Assembly: GCA_021029095.1 (NCBI GenBank)
Contig: JAJOHG010000106.1
Span: 30,889-94,888, forward strand
Reading direction: 5' to 3'
Length of the DNA: 64,000 nt
Source: Phellopilus nigrolimitatus
Lineage: Eukaryota; Basidiomycota; Agaricomycetes; Hymenochaetales; Hymenochaetaceae
The notes under the pieces were generated by a model. It saw only the letters and a list, made by a program, of their open reading frames with translations. It was not told where the DNA came from and made no database searches. This document shows positions 20,573 to 31,181 of the stretch, piece by piece; position 1 is the stretch's first letter; each line of letters opens with the position of its first letter. The position numbers were made by a program, and so were the translations under genes.

Positions 20573-21620
20573 GCGACGAAGAGGTCGAAGATGGTGTAGC
20601 AGGCGCGACCGCCAAAGGACTCCGCTAGTGTGTCGACGCTGGGCGGAACTGCGGGATCGCGGATCGAGACCGCGTTCAGTGGTTGGAGGTCGTGTACGAT
20701 TCGAAGGGACGTCCCGTCTTTCTTGACGACGCAAAACCATCTCGATCGGTAAGAGGAGTTCGAGGGCTCGTACACACCAGAGCTGATTTTGTCCTTGATG
20801 ATCGCGATGACTTTGTCGAAGATGCCTGGAGGGATGGGAATGACGCGCAGTGCCCACGGGATGTGCTCGATAGTCGGAATGAGCACCGGTGGGAAGTACT
20901 CTTGATCAAGGGACCCCTTCTCGCTTTCGTCCCAGGCGAACGCAAATTCCTGGATACGGATGAGCTCGAGCGAGAGCTTCACCTCGTCTGGCAACAAGAA
21001 ATCCGTCCCCTCGAGGGCGGATTTGAGGGAATTATACCGTTCTTGGGTGAAGCGCGTTCCGGGGACGAAGTCAGGAGGATGCAGAGGGATCTCTGGGAGG
21101 TCGCGGAGAGGGTCGGGGAACTCGTGGCGGATGATGCGGAATTTTTCGGGGAGGGTCGTCTGTACTGGTTTGACGCGGTCCGCGACCTTCTTGTACGCAA
21201 GGCTGGTCGCGTGGGTGTCACGGGCGAAGTCTAAGGGTATATCGCGATCGAGAGCGGTGACGGGTTCTTGGGAGGAGATAGAGACGGAGGAGATAGAGAC
21301 GAGATTAGCGTGGAGAGCCGCGGGTATCTGAGTTGGAGGGGAAGTGGGTTTCGTGTATTGTCTGGTTTTCTTCGGGGTTTTCTGGGATTGCGAGTGTTTA
21401 TGTTGTTTTGATGGGTTAACTGTGAAAGCGGATGGAGACGGAGCGAAGGGATCGAAAGTAGAAACCGCGATCGAGTCGTGGTCGCAAAAGACGTAAGCTT
21501 GATTGAAGAAAAATGGTGACGCCGCGAAATCGTCGCTGAAGGAATGGAGTGAGCGGGGTATCGGTTTGGGTGGTGGGCCTCCCCGTCGTGACGGCGGTTC
21601 CTCGACCTTCAGGTAAAACC
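20573..21620 (-). CDS. Ty3/gypsy pol, first piece: linker and RT fingers
   Basis: In the -1 frame relative to gag-pro and open from the frameshift site at 21621 to the insertion at 20573. It starts with a low-complexity linker (Pro, Ser, Lys rich), then AYKKVADRVKPV, PPDFVPGTRFTQER, and the RT start with PTIEHIPWALRVIPIPPG, GVYEPSNSSYRSRWFCVVKK and RIVHDLQPLNAVSIRD. These are the standard fingers and palm motifs of basidiomycete Ty3 elements. It breaks off in FDLFVA at the 7-bp target copy, and the sequence resumes at 15334. No stop or frameshift other than the programmed one. Confidence 0.92.
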
Positions 21621-21621
21621 C
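21609..21621 (-). promoter_or_regulatory. Probable -1 ribosomal frameshift site (GGGTTTT)
   Basis: On the minus strand gag-pro ends in codons TCG GGT TTT ACC TGA. The bases G GGT TTT (21621-21615) form a textbook X-XXY-YYZ heptamer in the zero frame. Slipping back one base gives GGG TTT TAC CTG and leads into the pol frame, which is open from here to the RT. The stop codon is only two codons past the heptamer. I did not check for a downstream pseudoknot. Confidence 0.7.
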
Positions 21622-23333
21622 GAGGTGAAGCTGGCGAAGGCGCCGTTCGCGTTGGAGCGAGGCGTGGTGGGGATCGCGAAGCGCTCGAACGTCTCTGGGT
21701 CCGTGATCGTAAGGATTTGGCGACCGTCAGAGTCGAAGTTCGTTTGACAACATGTGTGCGCATAGAACGGAATCCCTAGTAGAACCTCGAATGGGGCCTG
21801 TTCGACTACGTGCGCGTTCATCGCGATGGTGAGGTCGCCGATCTTGATTTCGAGGCCTGAGATAAGTCCGAGCGAGGTGACGACGGTGCTGTCGGCCGTG
21901 GTTACGCGAATACGCATGTCCGGACGTAGCGGGGTTCCGGTTCGTTCCCAGATATCGCGGCGTAGGCAAATAAACGTCGACCCGGTGTCAAGGATGGCGG
22001 TAGCGACGCAGACGCCTGCCAAGAGGACTTTGATCGCGCTGATTTCTTTGAGGTGAGGGTCGTTCTCTGGCGTGACCGCGATCTCAAGCGGTCTGTTCGC
22101 GCCGGGGTGCGCGAAGAGGCTGGAGCCATCCATGACTGGTTTGGAGGTGATGGTCCCCTGCTCGATCTCGTCCTGGGTCTGCTGGAGCGAGCTCGACACG
22201 TTTTTATCTTGAACGAGAGCCTGGGCACGCGGCAATTGTTGTGCTCGCGACGGGGGCGCGATCGTGGTGGGGATGCGTCTCGTAGTGACTGCGTCGCGGA
22301 CGACCTTGCGGCAATCTTGAGCGACCGAGAGGAGTTCGCGGACGGTGGCGGGTACAGATGCATCGAGAATGCGATTTACGAGCTCCTTCGGTATCGATGC
22401 GTTCTCGACTGGGGCTTGGTACCTGTACTGAGGCCCAGAGTCTGGAGGTAGCGGGATCGCGTCTGGTGGTCGAGAATGCTCGTCTATGTCGTCCTCCAGC
22501 TCGTCCGTTTCCTCTTCTTCGTCACTGTGTTCAGTTACGGAAGCCTCGACGCTCGCGGCGCGTTGCGGGGTAGGAGGTGCCGCGGGCACGGGAGATACCG
22601 GGCGAATGGCCGAGAGCGGCGTGAGTGCCCTTGATTCCTGCGAGGATGGAGGCGGGGTCGGAGCCCGCGATCGCCCAGGTGGCGACGGTGACGGGGTACG
22701 AGACGACGCCGGCTGCGCGATGGTCGCTGGACGGCGCGGCATGGGGTCGACGTCGAATCGAACACGTTTCGCACTTTCAGGGAGACGAGCGGTCGACCGG
22801 GTGCTTACTAGGGCTGTTTCTGATTCCTGGTCCTCATCTGTTACGTCCTCGATGTACGCGGCCCTCGATGTTTTACCTTCCGCTCCGGTAGACCACAACG
22901 CGGTTCCGAAGCTGAAGTTTGCGCTTGCTGACGGCATGTGCGGCGGGCCGGTTGCCCTGTCGCCTACTTTGAAGTCTGGGTTCGCGGCTTTCCAGTATCG
23001 CAGTTTTTCTTCAAACGAGAAGCCGGGCTGTTCGCGACTGAAGAGGACTCCGTTCGGTAGAGTGAGCTGGTTGTTGGCATCGCGCAAGATCTCGCCGCGT
23101 CGCAGAGCTTCGTTTGCTCCTGGACAAACGAGGAGGAAATGTTCTGGATCGGTACACCACATGCACACGCGACGTCGAGTCGGGAAGGCTTCGCCGACAG
23201 GCGCAGGTGGCACGTAAGGGGCGGGTACGTAAGGGGCTGTCGATCGAGCCGTATTCTGGCTCGGTGTGGACGGCGTTGGCGTTCTCTGCATCGCGACGAG
23301 TTGCGACTGAAGAGATTCCAACTGTCGAGTCAT
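21609..23333 (-). CDS. Ty3/gypsy gag C-terminus and protease (5'-truncated gag)
   Basis: 574 codons from an internal ATG at 23333. A zinc knuckle C-x2-C-x4-H-x4-C (starts CMWC) lies at residues 57-70, followed by a low-complexity Pro/Ser-rich region with an acidic patch (SDEEEETDELEDD). An aspartic protease has its DTGS active site at 449-452 and a later LLGIPF motif in the place of the second conserved Gly turn. Upstream, the frame reads a few more codons (EIGWYGS) and hits TAA at about 23356, so the gag helical domain is missing. The break coincides with the proposed left end of the 12-kb element at 23347. No inactivating lesion is seen inside. Confidence 0.9.
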   Translation of the reverse strand: MTRQLESLQSQLVAMQRTPTPSTPSQNTARSTAPYVPAPYVPPAPVGEAFPTRRRVCMWCTDPEHFLLVCPGANEALRRGEILRDANNQLTLPNGVLFSREQPGFSFEEKLRYWKAANPDFKVGDRATGPPHMPSASANFSFGTALWSTGAEGKTSRAAYIEDVTDEDQESETALVSTRSTARLPESAKRVRFDVDPMPRRPATIAQPASSRTPSPSPPGRSRAPTPPPSSQESRALTPLSAIRPVSPVPAAPPTPQRAASVEASVTEHSDEEEETDELEDDIDEHSRPPDAIPLPPDSGPQYRYQAPVENASIPKELVNRILDASVPATVRELLSVAQDCRKVVRDAVTTRRIPTTIAPPSRAQQLPRAQALVQDKNVSSSLQQTQDEIEQGTITSKPVMDGSSLFAHPGANRPLEIAVTPENDPHLKEISAIKVLLAGVCVATAILDTGSTFICLRRDIWERTGTPLRPDMRIRVTTADSTVVTSLGLISGLEIKIGDLTIAMNAHVVEQAPFEVLLGIPFYAHTCCQTNFDSDGRQILTITDPETFERFAIPTTPRSNANGAFASFTSGFT

Positions 23334-23399
23334 CGAGCCGTACCAACCAATCTCGGATTACATTCCCGGTAACTTACCACGGGCCAAGTTCATTATTAC

Positions 23400-24330
23400 C
23401 GTGACGGCTTAAAACCGTACTATTTTTGCTTGTGGGCTTCAGCGACCCTGACTGGAAGCATTCTCGGCCCTCCGGCATTGCTCAGGGTCTTCAGGGTCTT
23501 TCTAAATGCAGGCGGTGCGGTCGATGCTGTTACGCGCGGGGGCGGGCTCGGGCATCTATTTTAGGTAGCATTGCCCGCCGCTGGTAGGCTTTACCGGCGC
23601 GATAATTATCACCCCCTCCTACTGTTGGCTTTGGGGGTGCTCGGGATGCCGACACGGCCGCGCCGCTCGTGCCCGCTTTACGCAGCGCCTCCCCCGCTCC
23701 GCGCAGTGTAGCGCATGCCTTGCCCGCTCCGTGTAGCTCATACCCCTTCCACGCAGCTCACGCACATTCCGCGCGCGCGCGCAACCGACACTCCCTCCAG
23801 GGTTCGAAAAATTGCCGGCACCACTTTTGCCCCGCTGCGCTCGTTACCGCCGCTTTTTTGGCCTTGTTGTGGTGATTTTGAGGCTTGGAATATGGATCTA
23901 TGTGTATATTACAGCTATTGGTATGGTACACACTAGTTTATATGCACCCGATCACCACTTCGCCAGCCTGTCTAGCTCGCTGATAACGCTGTGGTTGAAC
24001 ACTCGAATTCTTGCTTTGCGCACCGACCTCCACCCTTGACTGCTAGTCATGCACTTCCCTTGTCCACCTGCGATTCCGTTTCGCCGCCCACACGCAAGCA
24101 ATCGCTCTTCACACCCGTTTATTGTCTCAGTCGCCGCTCGACCTAGCAACAGAATACACTTACTTTTTCCAACCCTGCTTCTGCGCGACACGGCATCGCG
24201 CAGGTGTAGTGACTGCCGCGTCGCGCGCAGGTGTAGTGATTGCCATGCCGCCATGCCAGTGAAACGGAAACCGTCATTCGCGCACTCATTGCGCTCCGAG
24301 TGCAAGGATAGAATGCGTAAGAATAGGTGT
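23400..24330. other. No clear gene
   Basis: GC-rich in 23500-23860 (GCCGCTCGTGCCCGC-type words), then mixed. Frames are short and lack family motifs. Confidence 0.4.
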
Positions 24331-24600
24331 TTGTTGATCTGAAGCAGGCGGAGAAGCTGCAGGATCTTGCACGGCTTCGGTGGAGGGAAAGTCGGTTTGT
24401 TGATCTGAAGCAGGCGGAGAAGCTGCAGGATCTTGCGCGGCTTCGGTGGAGGGAGCTGGGAGCGTCGGTTGTTGATCTGAAGCAGGCGGCGATGCTGCAG
24501 GATCTTGCGCGGCTTCGGTGGAGGGAGCTGGGAGTGTCGGTTGTTGATCTGAAGCAGGCGGAGATGCTGCAGGATCTTGCGCGGCTTCGGTGTGCAGCGA
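24331..24600 (-). repeat. 66/72-bp tandem repeat in coding phase, four units
   Basis: Units start at 24331, 24397, 24469 and 24541, with spacings of 66, 72 and 72. All spacings are multiples of three. The minus-strand frame stays open through all units and translates as TEAAQDPAASPPASDQQ plus a variable PTLPAPS or TDFPS tail. Each unit also contains CTGCAGGATCTTGC. It behaves like a protein-coding minisatellite, but no complete gene is seen around it; the 125-codon frame 24286-24663 is the only host. Confidence 0.8.
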
Positions 24601-24799
24601 CAAGGGGTGACTAACGTTGTGACGTAACACATTCGTTACTATTTTGAGCAAAATAATCACCAAGTCCGAATTGACATGTAATTCTGCCTTTAAAATTCAA
24701 TTTGACAATCCACTTACCCCCCCAGTGTGCATTGTGAAATAAGAGCTATACGAGTCATTTAGCAGTGTTAACAACCTCGGTACATAAAGATTTTATTTT

Positions 24800-27700
24800 T
24801 TATTCAAATATCTCGTCTTCGACGTCCGAATCAGCTGCAAAATCATCAAACAATCCTTCACCCCGATCCAACATGACCGTGTCACCCCCGTCGAGTACAG
24901 AGAGCACAGGATCATATAGCTCGTTCATGACATCCATAAAGGGATTGTCTTGGGGTTGATCTTGCAACGTTAGATCATCGGCCACGCTAGGATCTCCCGC
25001 ATCCTCGCGTGACAATCTCGCCATTGCCAGTATGGTTCGCATCCTCGTAGCATTCGGCGTCGCAAGGCTCTGCAGCCCCGCGACTCGATACCGTTCTGGC
25101 CATTCGATCGCGATCCCACCCATCGAGATTGTCCTGTACCATTTGGCCGCGAAAAAGGTAGCGAGGGCCTCCCAACCAGTCGCCTGCTTCTCCGCATACG
25201 CTCGCAAACTGTCTATCACGTCGCTTGACGCATCGAGACGACACGAGGATTGCGCGCGCCACCAGGCGGCTTTCCAATCACTATACACCAAGGTCCTTCT
25301 CATTTCTTCTACGACCAAGGTGATTTCTTCTTCCCAGCGTTCCGCACGTGCCCAAGACTTCGCCCACTCGACGCGAATGCCTACCAAGCAGAAAGTGACC
25401 TTAACAAACCCATTTTTTTATTTGAAGAAAACGCGACTTACCTGCGTCAATTTCTGCATCCTGTCCCTCGCCAGAGCGTGCCCGAGACCATATCCAGCTC
25501 AATTCCCGACGACCCTCGCTCGGTTGATTCCGAATGTCATGGCCCTTCCGCTTCGGGGCATTATCATCGTCCTTGTCATTACCTAGACCACGCACATCCT
25601 CCTTCGCTAACGGTCGAAGGTGCTCAGCCCAGGACTCCTCTGGATCCAGCTTCTGCAAAGCCGCACGTGCAGCTCGATAGCGCTCTGCAGTCAGAGCGAT
25701 CTTGCTGTTGAACTTAACAATGACGGAGCGTGCGCGTGTATTGTCTCGTTGACCAACGTTATTTATTTTTTTGAATGTAAGCGATGCAGACTTTAGGCGA
25801 AGGAGACGCCGCAGCTCGCCCAAGCAGTCTTCTGCTTGAGCGCGACGCAGGCGAACTTCCTTGTCGATAAGCTTGAGCCGAGGAGAGAGGGCTGATCGCA
25901 ATTCAGAGGTGAGGTCGGACGGAAGACAAAGTGACGGGATGTCAAACATGAGTCGGTCATCCGCTCGTTCGCTACCGCTCGACAACGCAGAGTTTGATCT
26001 CAACTGTGCAATCTGAATTGCGGCACATGGCATGAATACCAGCTGCGCCTTCCGCCACTTGCCAATCTTGCTAGTCAAAGTCGTTTTGCGTTCTTGAAGT
26101 ACCGCACTCTGAACTGAGTGCGGCCTCGCCTTCCTCGCGACGACGAGGGCTTGAAACGAGCGCCTAACGTAAACAGTCAGCATGGTATGCGTGTCCTCGT
26201 ATTTGACGAAGAGGTACATACCGTAGTTCCTCCAGCTCAAGTCCCTTCACCAGAAATGTGCTCGTGGTCAGATCGTCAACCACCGGGTCACCCTCCGCCA
26301 CGGCAATCTCCTCCTCCTTCGCGAGCTCGCAGCGAAGATCGGCGAGAGACACGTCTGAAAGCAAAGTTAGTGTGTTTTTTTTCACGCGGGTTCATACGTC
26401 GTACTTACGGGAATCGGGCTCTGCGTATGGATCAGGCGCGTTGTGGTCTGCCTGCCATGCCTCTACCATGGCGGACCAAGTTGCAACGACACCGGGCTCA
26501 AAGGTTGCTGAGAGCTCTTCAAAGTTCTTTCTCTGCTTTGCGGCCATATCCAAAGCCTCCTTAAGCTTGCGCAGGAGAATGGAACCTGTAGATAGAACAT
26601 GTCAGTCGAGAGGAAAGTCAAGAGTAGTGAAAAAAAAATCGCGAATGCGTGAGAAGTCAAGAGACTGGTCGGCAGCGGCGCGAGCGTAACAACCGGGTAA
26701 CCACATACCTGATCCAATAATCTTTCGCCAGTTATACGCTGACCAATGGTCGTCAATAGTGTCGTGTCGGAATCCCGGCCCCATCTCCCGCGTGGCCATA
26801 GCGATGGGGTTAATGTGCGACCATCCTCGTTCGATCCCCTCCCCGTCTGTTCGAGCAGAGTGGCGGAGGAGATTGAGGGAGTATGGACTCTGGCATGGCT
26901 CGCCATGAGCCTTCAAATGAAACTTGGGGACGACCGCCCGAAGAACGACCTGCCAGAACGCAACCTGCAGTTCAAAAGGGTATTCACGGACGCGCAGAGG
27001 TAGCTTTTTTATCCATTGACAGGATATGTCGTAGGATACGAGCAACAGAGTCACCAGTGTGCCGAGAAGGGAGGAAAGGAAGATACAGTCCATATTTATG
27101 TACCTTTTTGATAGTTAGAGTACGAATCATTGCGCGGATCAATACACGGACCTTTCCCCTTTTTGCAAGTCTCCGACACCATTCTTCCGCACCATGCCGC
27201 TTCGCGCGCAAATAACAGCCCCAACACCGGTGACAAGGTATCCGTCGTTTGTGCGTGTCGTCGCTTTTTCAATAGCTTGGAAAGTCGAATCACATGAGCT
27301 TTTCTAACGAAGAAAAGAATCAGCCTCGGTGTGTGAGCAAATTATTTCACGGTTTACCTCGATTTTGTGGACGTCTTTGTCGAACTGTTGCCTGAGCTGC
27401 TCACTGTACATCACCGGCTCAACCAGATACGCCCAGCCGGGGCCTAGCTCGGGATCGTCGGCCACCCCCCTGTCCTTTGATTTAAGTCGAAAATTTGCGT
27501 CGATGGCCAACACGAGCGTATAAAGCCATCTGCAAGGAAACCTGTCACGCGCACTGCCAACGCTGATAACCTGAGACACTTACAGTTGATCGGACATTTC
27601 CCATCCGTCAGATAAATTCTTTCCAGGATGCGGGCAGGAGGGACAATCGAGCGCCAAGTCGCCCTGCTTAGTTTGCGCGATGCCACCAGGATCATGTGCG

Positions 27701-28893
27701 CGACCAGCACGTTTTGCCAGCATGAGATGGCGGTAACAACGCGTCGTGCGTAAGAACTCGTCGTAGCGTTTCTGCACTAAATTGTCAGATTATTTATTTA
27801 CGAATTTATTATATGGACGTACCGGAAGATTTTTGACACCCGTATTATCGCTCATATGGGCTAATCCCTGATAATAGTCGTGGGCCGAAATCTTGCCTTG
27901 TAATGACAGCTCCTGGAATTGATCCAGCATTGCATAGGTGAAGACAGTTCCAGGATTGTTATACGTCGCTGGATACCATCGTACGCGCATAAGCTGTGTC
28001 CGCTTTGGCCAGCCTCCGAGTTGCTCATTACAACCGCAGTATATGATGTCGACAAGGTGGAAGCCATTCGTATGATATACAACTAGATAGTGTTCGCGCG
28101 TTGGGACCTTACACGCCTCATCGTAATGACCTAGACGGACCTTGAGTCCGATCGAGCGCAGAGACGTCTTTTCCCAGAAGAGCCCTGTCCACTTCTTATC
28201 ACCAAATTATATAGACTTCGAGCTCACTAAAGAATCCACTCACCTCGATCCGATGCAACGGATGATGCCGATGCGTGTCGAGCAAACATCCTTTACACGA
28301 TGTCGGGGTTCCAAGACACTCGGTGCAGCGGTATTCGGCTGCAATCATTTCGCAGTTTTGACACGTTAACGATGAGCCTCGGCCATCGTGCCTCACCAGT
28401 TCGTCCAGGTATGATTGGCGGAAAGGAAGCCACTCCTTCAAAGCCTTCACCTTGAAGGGATTGTTAGCACCAAGCTACATATACCAATCGTGCGCGAACT
28501 CACTCGTCGCCGTTTGGATGCCCTGATGTTCTCCTCTCGGTGTTGTTGCTGCTCAGATTCGTGGTTCTCTGTTTGCTCAGGGAGATCGTCAAAGTCGACA
28601 TTATGGAAGGTATCGCGATCGCGATCGATGTCGTCGGCGACGGATGCTCCCTCGATCGCAGTTGTCCGCACGACGTCTTCTACATACGATGTTCGGACAC
28701 CTAACGCTCCTGACCTTCTATCTGAGTAGTTCAGGACTCGTGTCGCTGTGCTGATCGTTGTAGTGTGGTCATAAGGAGATGCGGTTGATGGACCAGCAGC
28801 AGGTCGCACGCTTACGTCTACATCGGTGTCCACGATACGTGTGATTTTGACGCGTGTTGTCGATGGCGCATTTTTTCCTTTTCGTTTCGCCAT
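24800..28893 (-). CDS. KDZ-family transposase with CxC2-like cysteine cluster, intact, 1162 residues
   Basis: Eleven exons keep one frame: 28893-28504, 28450-28244, 28194-27823, 27771-27584, 27529-27358, 27303-27152, 27103-26709, 26585-26409, 26354-26222, 26163-25442, 25380-24800. The start MAKRKGKN is typical of the family. The cysteine cluster (CQNC, then CTEC, then CKGC, then HRHHPLHRIE) is at about residues 150-200. The KDZ core follows: KRAGRAHDPGG, CPSCPHPGKN, LAIDANFRLK, GMVRKNGVGDLQKGERY, VSYDISCQW, PKFHLKAHGE, TDGEGIERGW, EMGPGFRHDTIDDHW. The C-terminal helical part has VEWAKSWARAERW and ends in an acidic tail. No stop, frameshift or damaged splice site was found, so it may be active. 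KDZ enzymes are RNase H-fold transposases; DNA cutting is inferred from the family. Confidence 0.93.
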
Positions 28894-30378
28894 CAGGTTT
28901 CCATCGTAAGCACAGTAGTATGTGGCCAGGTCACTGAACGTCAAGAGAGTGGAAGGAGACGAAGAACTGCAGCGCTGGCACGCTCTGCAAAGCAGGCGCC
29001 GGCACTTGCCGGAGAGTGGCGAATCAATGACCAGCGAGCAGGTCTAGTTCGATTTATAGGACCTGTGGTAGCACACCTATGACCTCCGTTTTTGGTCAGT
29101 AGAGAAATGTCAGCTCTATGTAGTTCATGCTATTTTTTGAGAGACAGCGCTTGGTCTGGTTAATTTTATATGCTGCTTGCGACACTTCGATTTCCAAGTA
29201 AAACCTTATTTCATCACATTTGCAAAACATTTTTTTAAAAAAGACTGGATGATTCCAATCGTGTCGTTTCTTTTTTATAGCAAAGAGATCGCATGAAGTA
29301 AAAATACCAATGTTTTAGAATTGTGTCTGGCCAACTGGAAGTAGGAGATCTGAAAAACGGCTCCTGAACGCATGAACGGAGCTGCATTTATTCTACAAAC
29401 TTGTCTATCCTGTCTCAAATCCAACCTACAGAACACTTTCCCTCCATTTTTAAAATCTAACAGCTGGAAAATCTTCGTACATCTACCAATACGTCAATAC
29501 ACGAGTTTCGTATTTTTTGGAGCTGACGAAAAATTAAAAATGAACAAAGACTGGTCAGTTTAGCCTCCGAAACAGCAAAGTGGCCCGAAATAAGCCACAT
29601 TTCAAGTATTGAGGCTCACTGCGTTCTATAAGCGCCTTCGTAAATTTTGAGGGCATACTACATATAGCTCCGAACAATATACCGGCGCTTCTGTAGTTTC
29701 GGAAGATGTGTATAGAATTACAAAAATCGAGCGCCTTGGGTGGGAAGACCGATAGGACCTTCGCTTGATCGTAACGAGCGCAGTTTTGACGTTTTAGACT
29801 CAATTATCGCACGATTGTCACCGAAGGATGTGCATACGCTCTATGATGCCGTCGGATACATGATCTCTGCGCAACCTTAACAAGCACTGCAGAAGAAACC
29901 GATCGCGAAGGCTCATGCACATCGATCGGCAGCTTCTTTTTACCACAGCTCGGTCGTATTTCTTATGGAGAAGCTTGGTTTGTAAAAGGCCGTCAGCGGA
30001 ATCATCAGCGCGACGGTCAGGAGACTCAGTGTGTATTTTAGGGCAGCTTAAGCAAGAAGCGCCGTCGAATTCACGCCACAGCGAAGCTCGGCAAGACAGC
30101 TAGCGCTTGTTTAGGTACGCTGATCATCCATTAATGGATGTGTCATCTTGTGTATGGGCTTCGGACTTGTAAATTTGCACGTATGCCGGATTCACTTGCA
30201 ATAAATATATATATCTTGTCATAGCATACAGCGAGTAGATGTTCACCAGCAGGTCTTAGTTTATTTGACTTAACAAGCGAGGCGGCGGGGGCTTTTTTTT
30301 GCATATAAAAAATGTATCATATTCTCTTTGACAAATTTTTAATCAACATTATTACAAAAAACAAAACAAAACGAGTGC
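28894..30378. other. Non-coding stretch between KDZ gene and viroplasmin-like gene
   Basis: 28894-29040 is the likely promoter of the KDZ gene. 29040-29560 resembles the AT-rich core at 2790-3650. 29560-30240 has short degenerate frames without recognisable motifs. Confidence 0.45.
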
Positions 30379-31138
30379 TTAGTTCTAATAGATAGATAGT
30401 TAGTATATATATTGAGTGAAGGTGTGATGAAAGAACTTACGCGGCCGAGGATGTTGTTGATGTCGGGGACGACGCGAACGCGTCCCAAGCGAAGGGCCTC
30501 CGCGTAGCATTCGACGGCCTCCTCCTCCGTGTCGTAGCCGCGGAAGATGGCGCCGGTGACGCCGGACACATAGCGGCCGGCCTCCAGCCTGTATAGTTGT
30601 TAGTTAGTTATGTTGAGCGGATATGGTGTCGAGCACTTACCAGTCGGTGAAAACACCGGTGCGCAGACCGGCGGTGATCACGTACCAGCGCATCCTGCGC
30701 TGGGTAGAAAAAACGCCCGCCGAGCTAGGGCCCGGCGAGCAGCTGGAGGAGGACGCGGCCTCGGTCTTGATCGCAGCGATGGCGGGCTGCGAGGCGACTG
30801 CCGGCGCACCGGCATCCGCAGTCGCGACGGCCCCGGTGTTGGTCGAGGCGGCGGCGGCGGCGTTGGGCGCAAGGGCGCCTCCGCCCATCGCACCGCTGGC
30901 CGCACCTGGCCACCTCCTAGCCCAATGGCGGCGAAGAGGGCGTTGAGGTCCGCAGCACCCTCGACGTTGAGGTCGAGGGCGGCTGCGGCGCCGCGCGACG
31001 CGAGGCGGAGGAGGCAGAGGAGGAGGCGGAGGAAGACGCGGGCGTTCGCGACGAGGAGCTGGCCGAGGTCGTCGGCGCCGACGGCTGCGAGCTTGTCGTC
31101 GTCGCTCGGGTGCTTGTCGTCGCGGCGCCCGCTGCTGC

Positions 31139-31169
<31 letters not shown>

Positions 31170-31181
31170 GGCGGTGGCCAT
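30379..31181 (-). pseudogene. Viroplasmin/RNase H1 N-terminal-like protein gene with one frameshift
   Basis: Exons 31181-30642, 30588-30441 and 30384-30379, with introns of 53 and 56 bp. The protein begins MAT then a run of Asn from a TTG repeat, followed by helical and low-complexity Ala/Pro stretches. The domain spans the first intron: RWYVITAGLRTGVFTDW, then GRYVSGVTGAIFRGYDTEEEAVECYAEAL, the pattern of caulimovirus-viroplasmin/RNase H1 N-terminal domains (YYVV..GR..GVY..W, G..FK.F.T.EEA). Such domains bind RNA-DNA hybrid or dsRNA. The first exon changes frame by one base near 30925-30890, so either a base is lost (pseudogene) or the assembly has an error. No RNase H catalytic domain follows. 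Confidence 0.7.
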
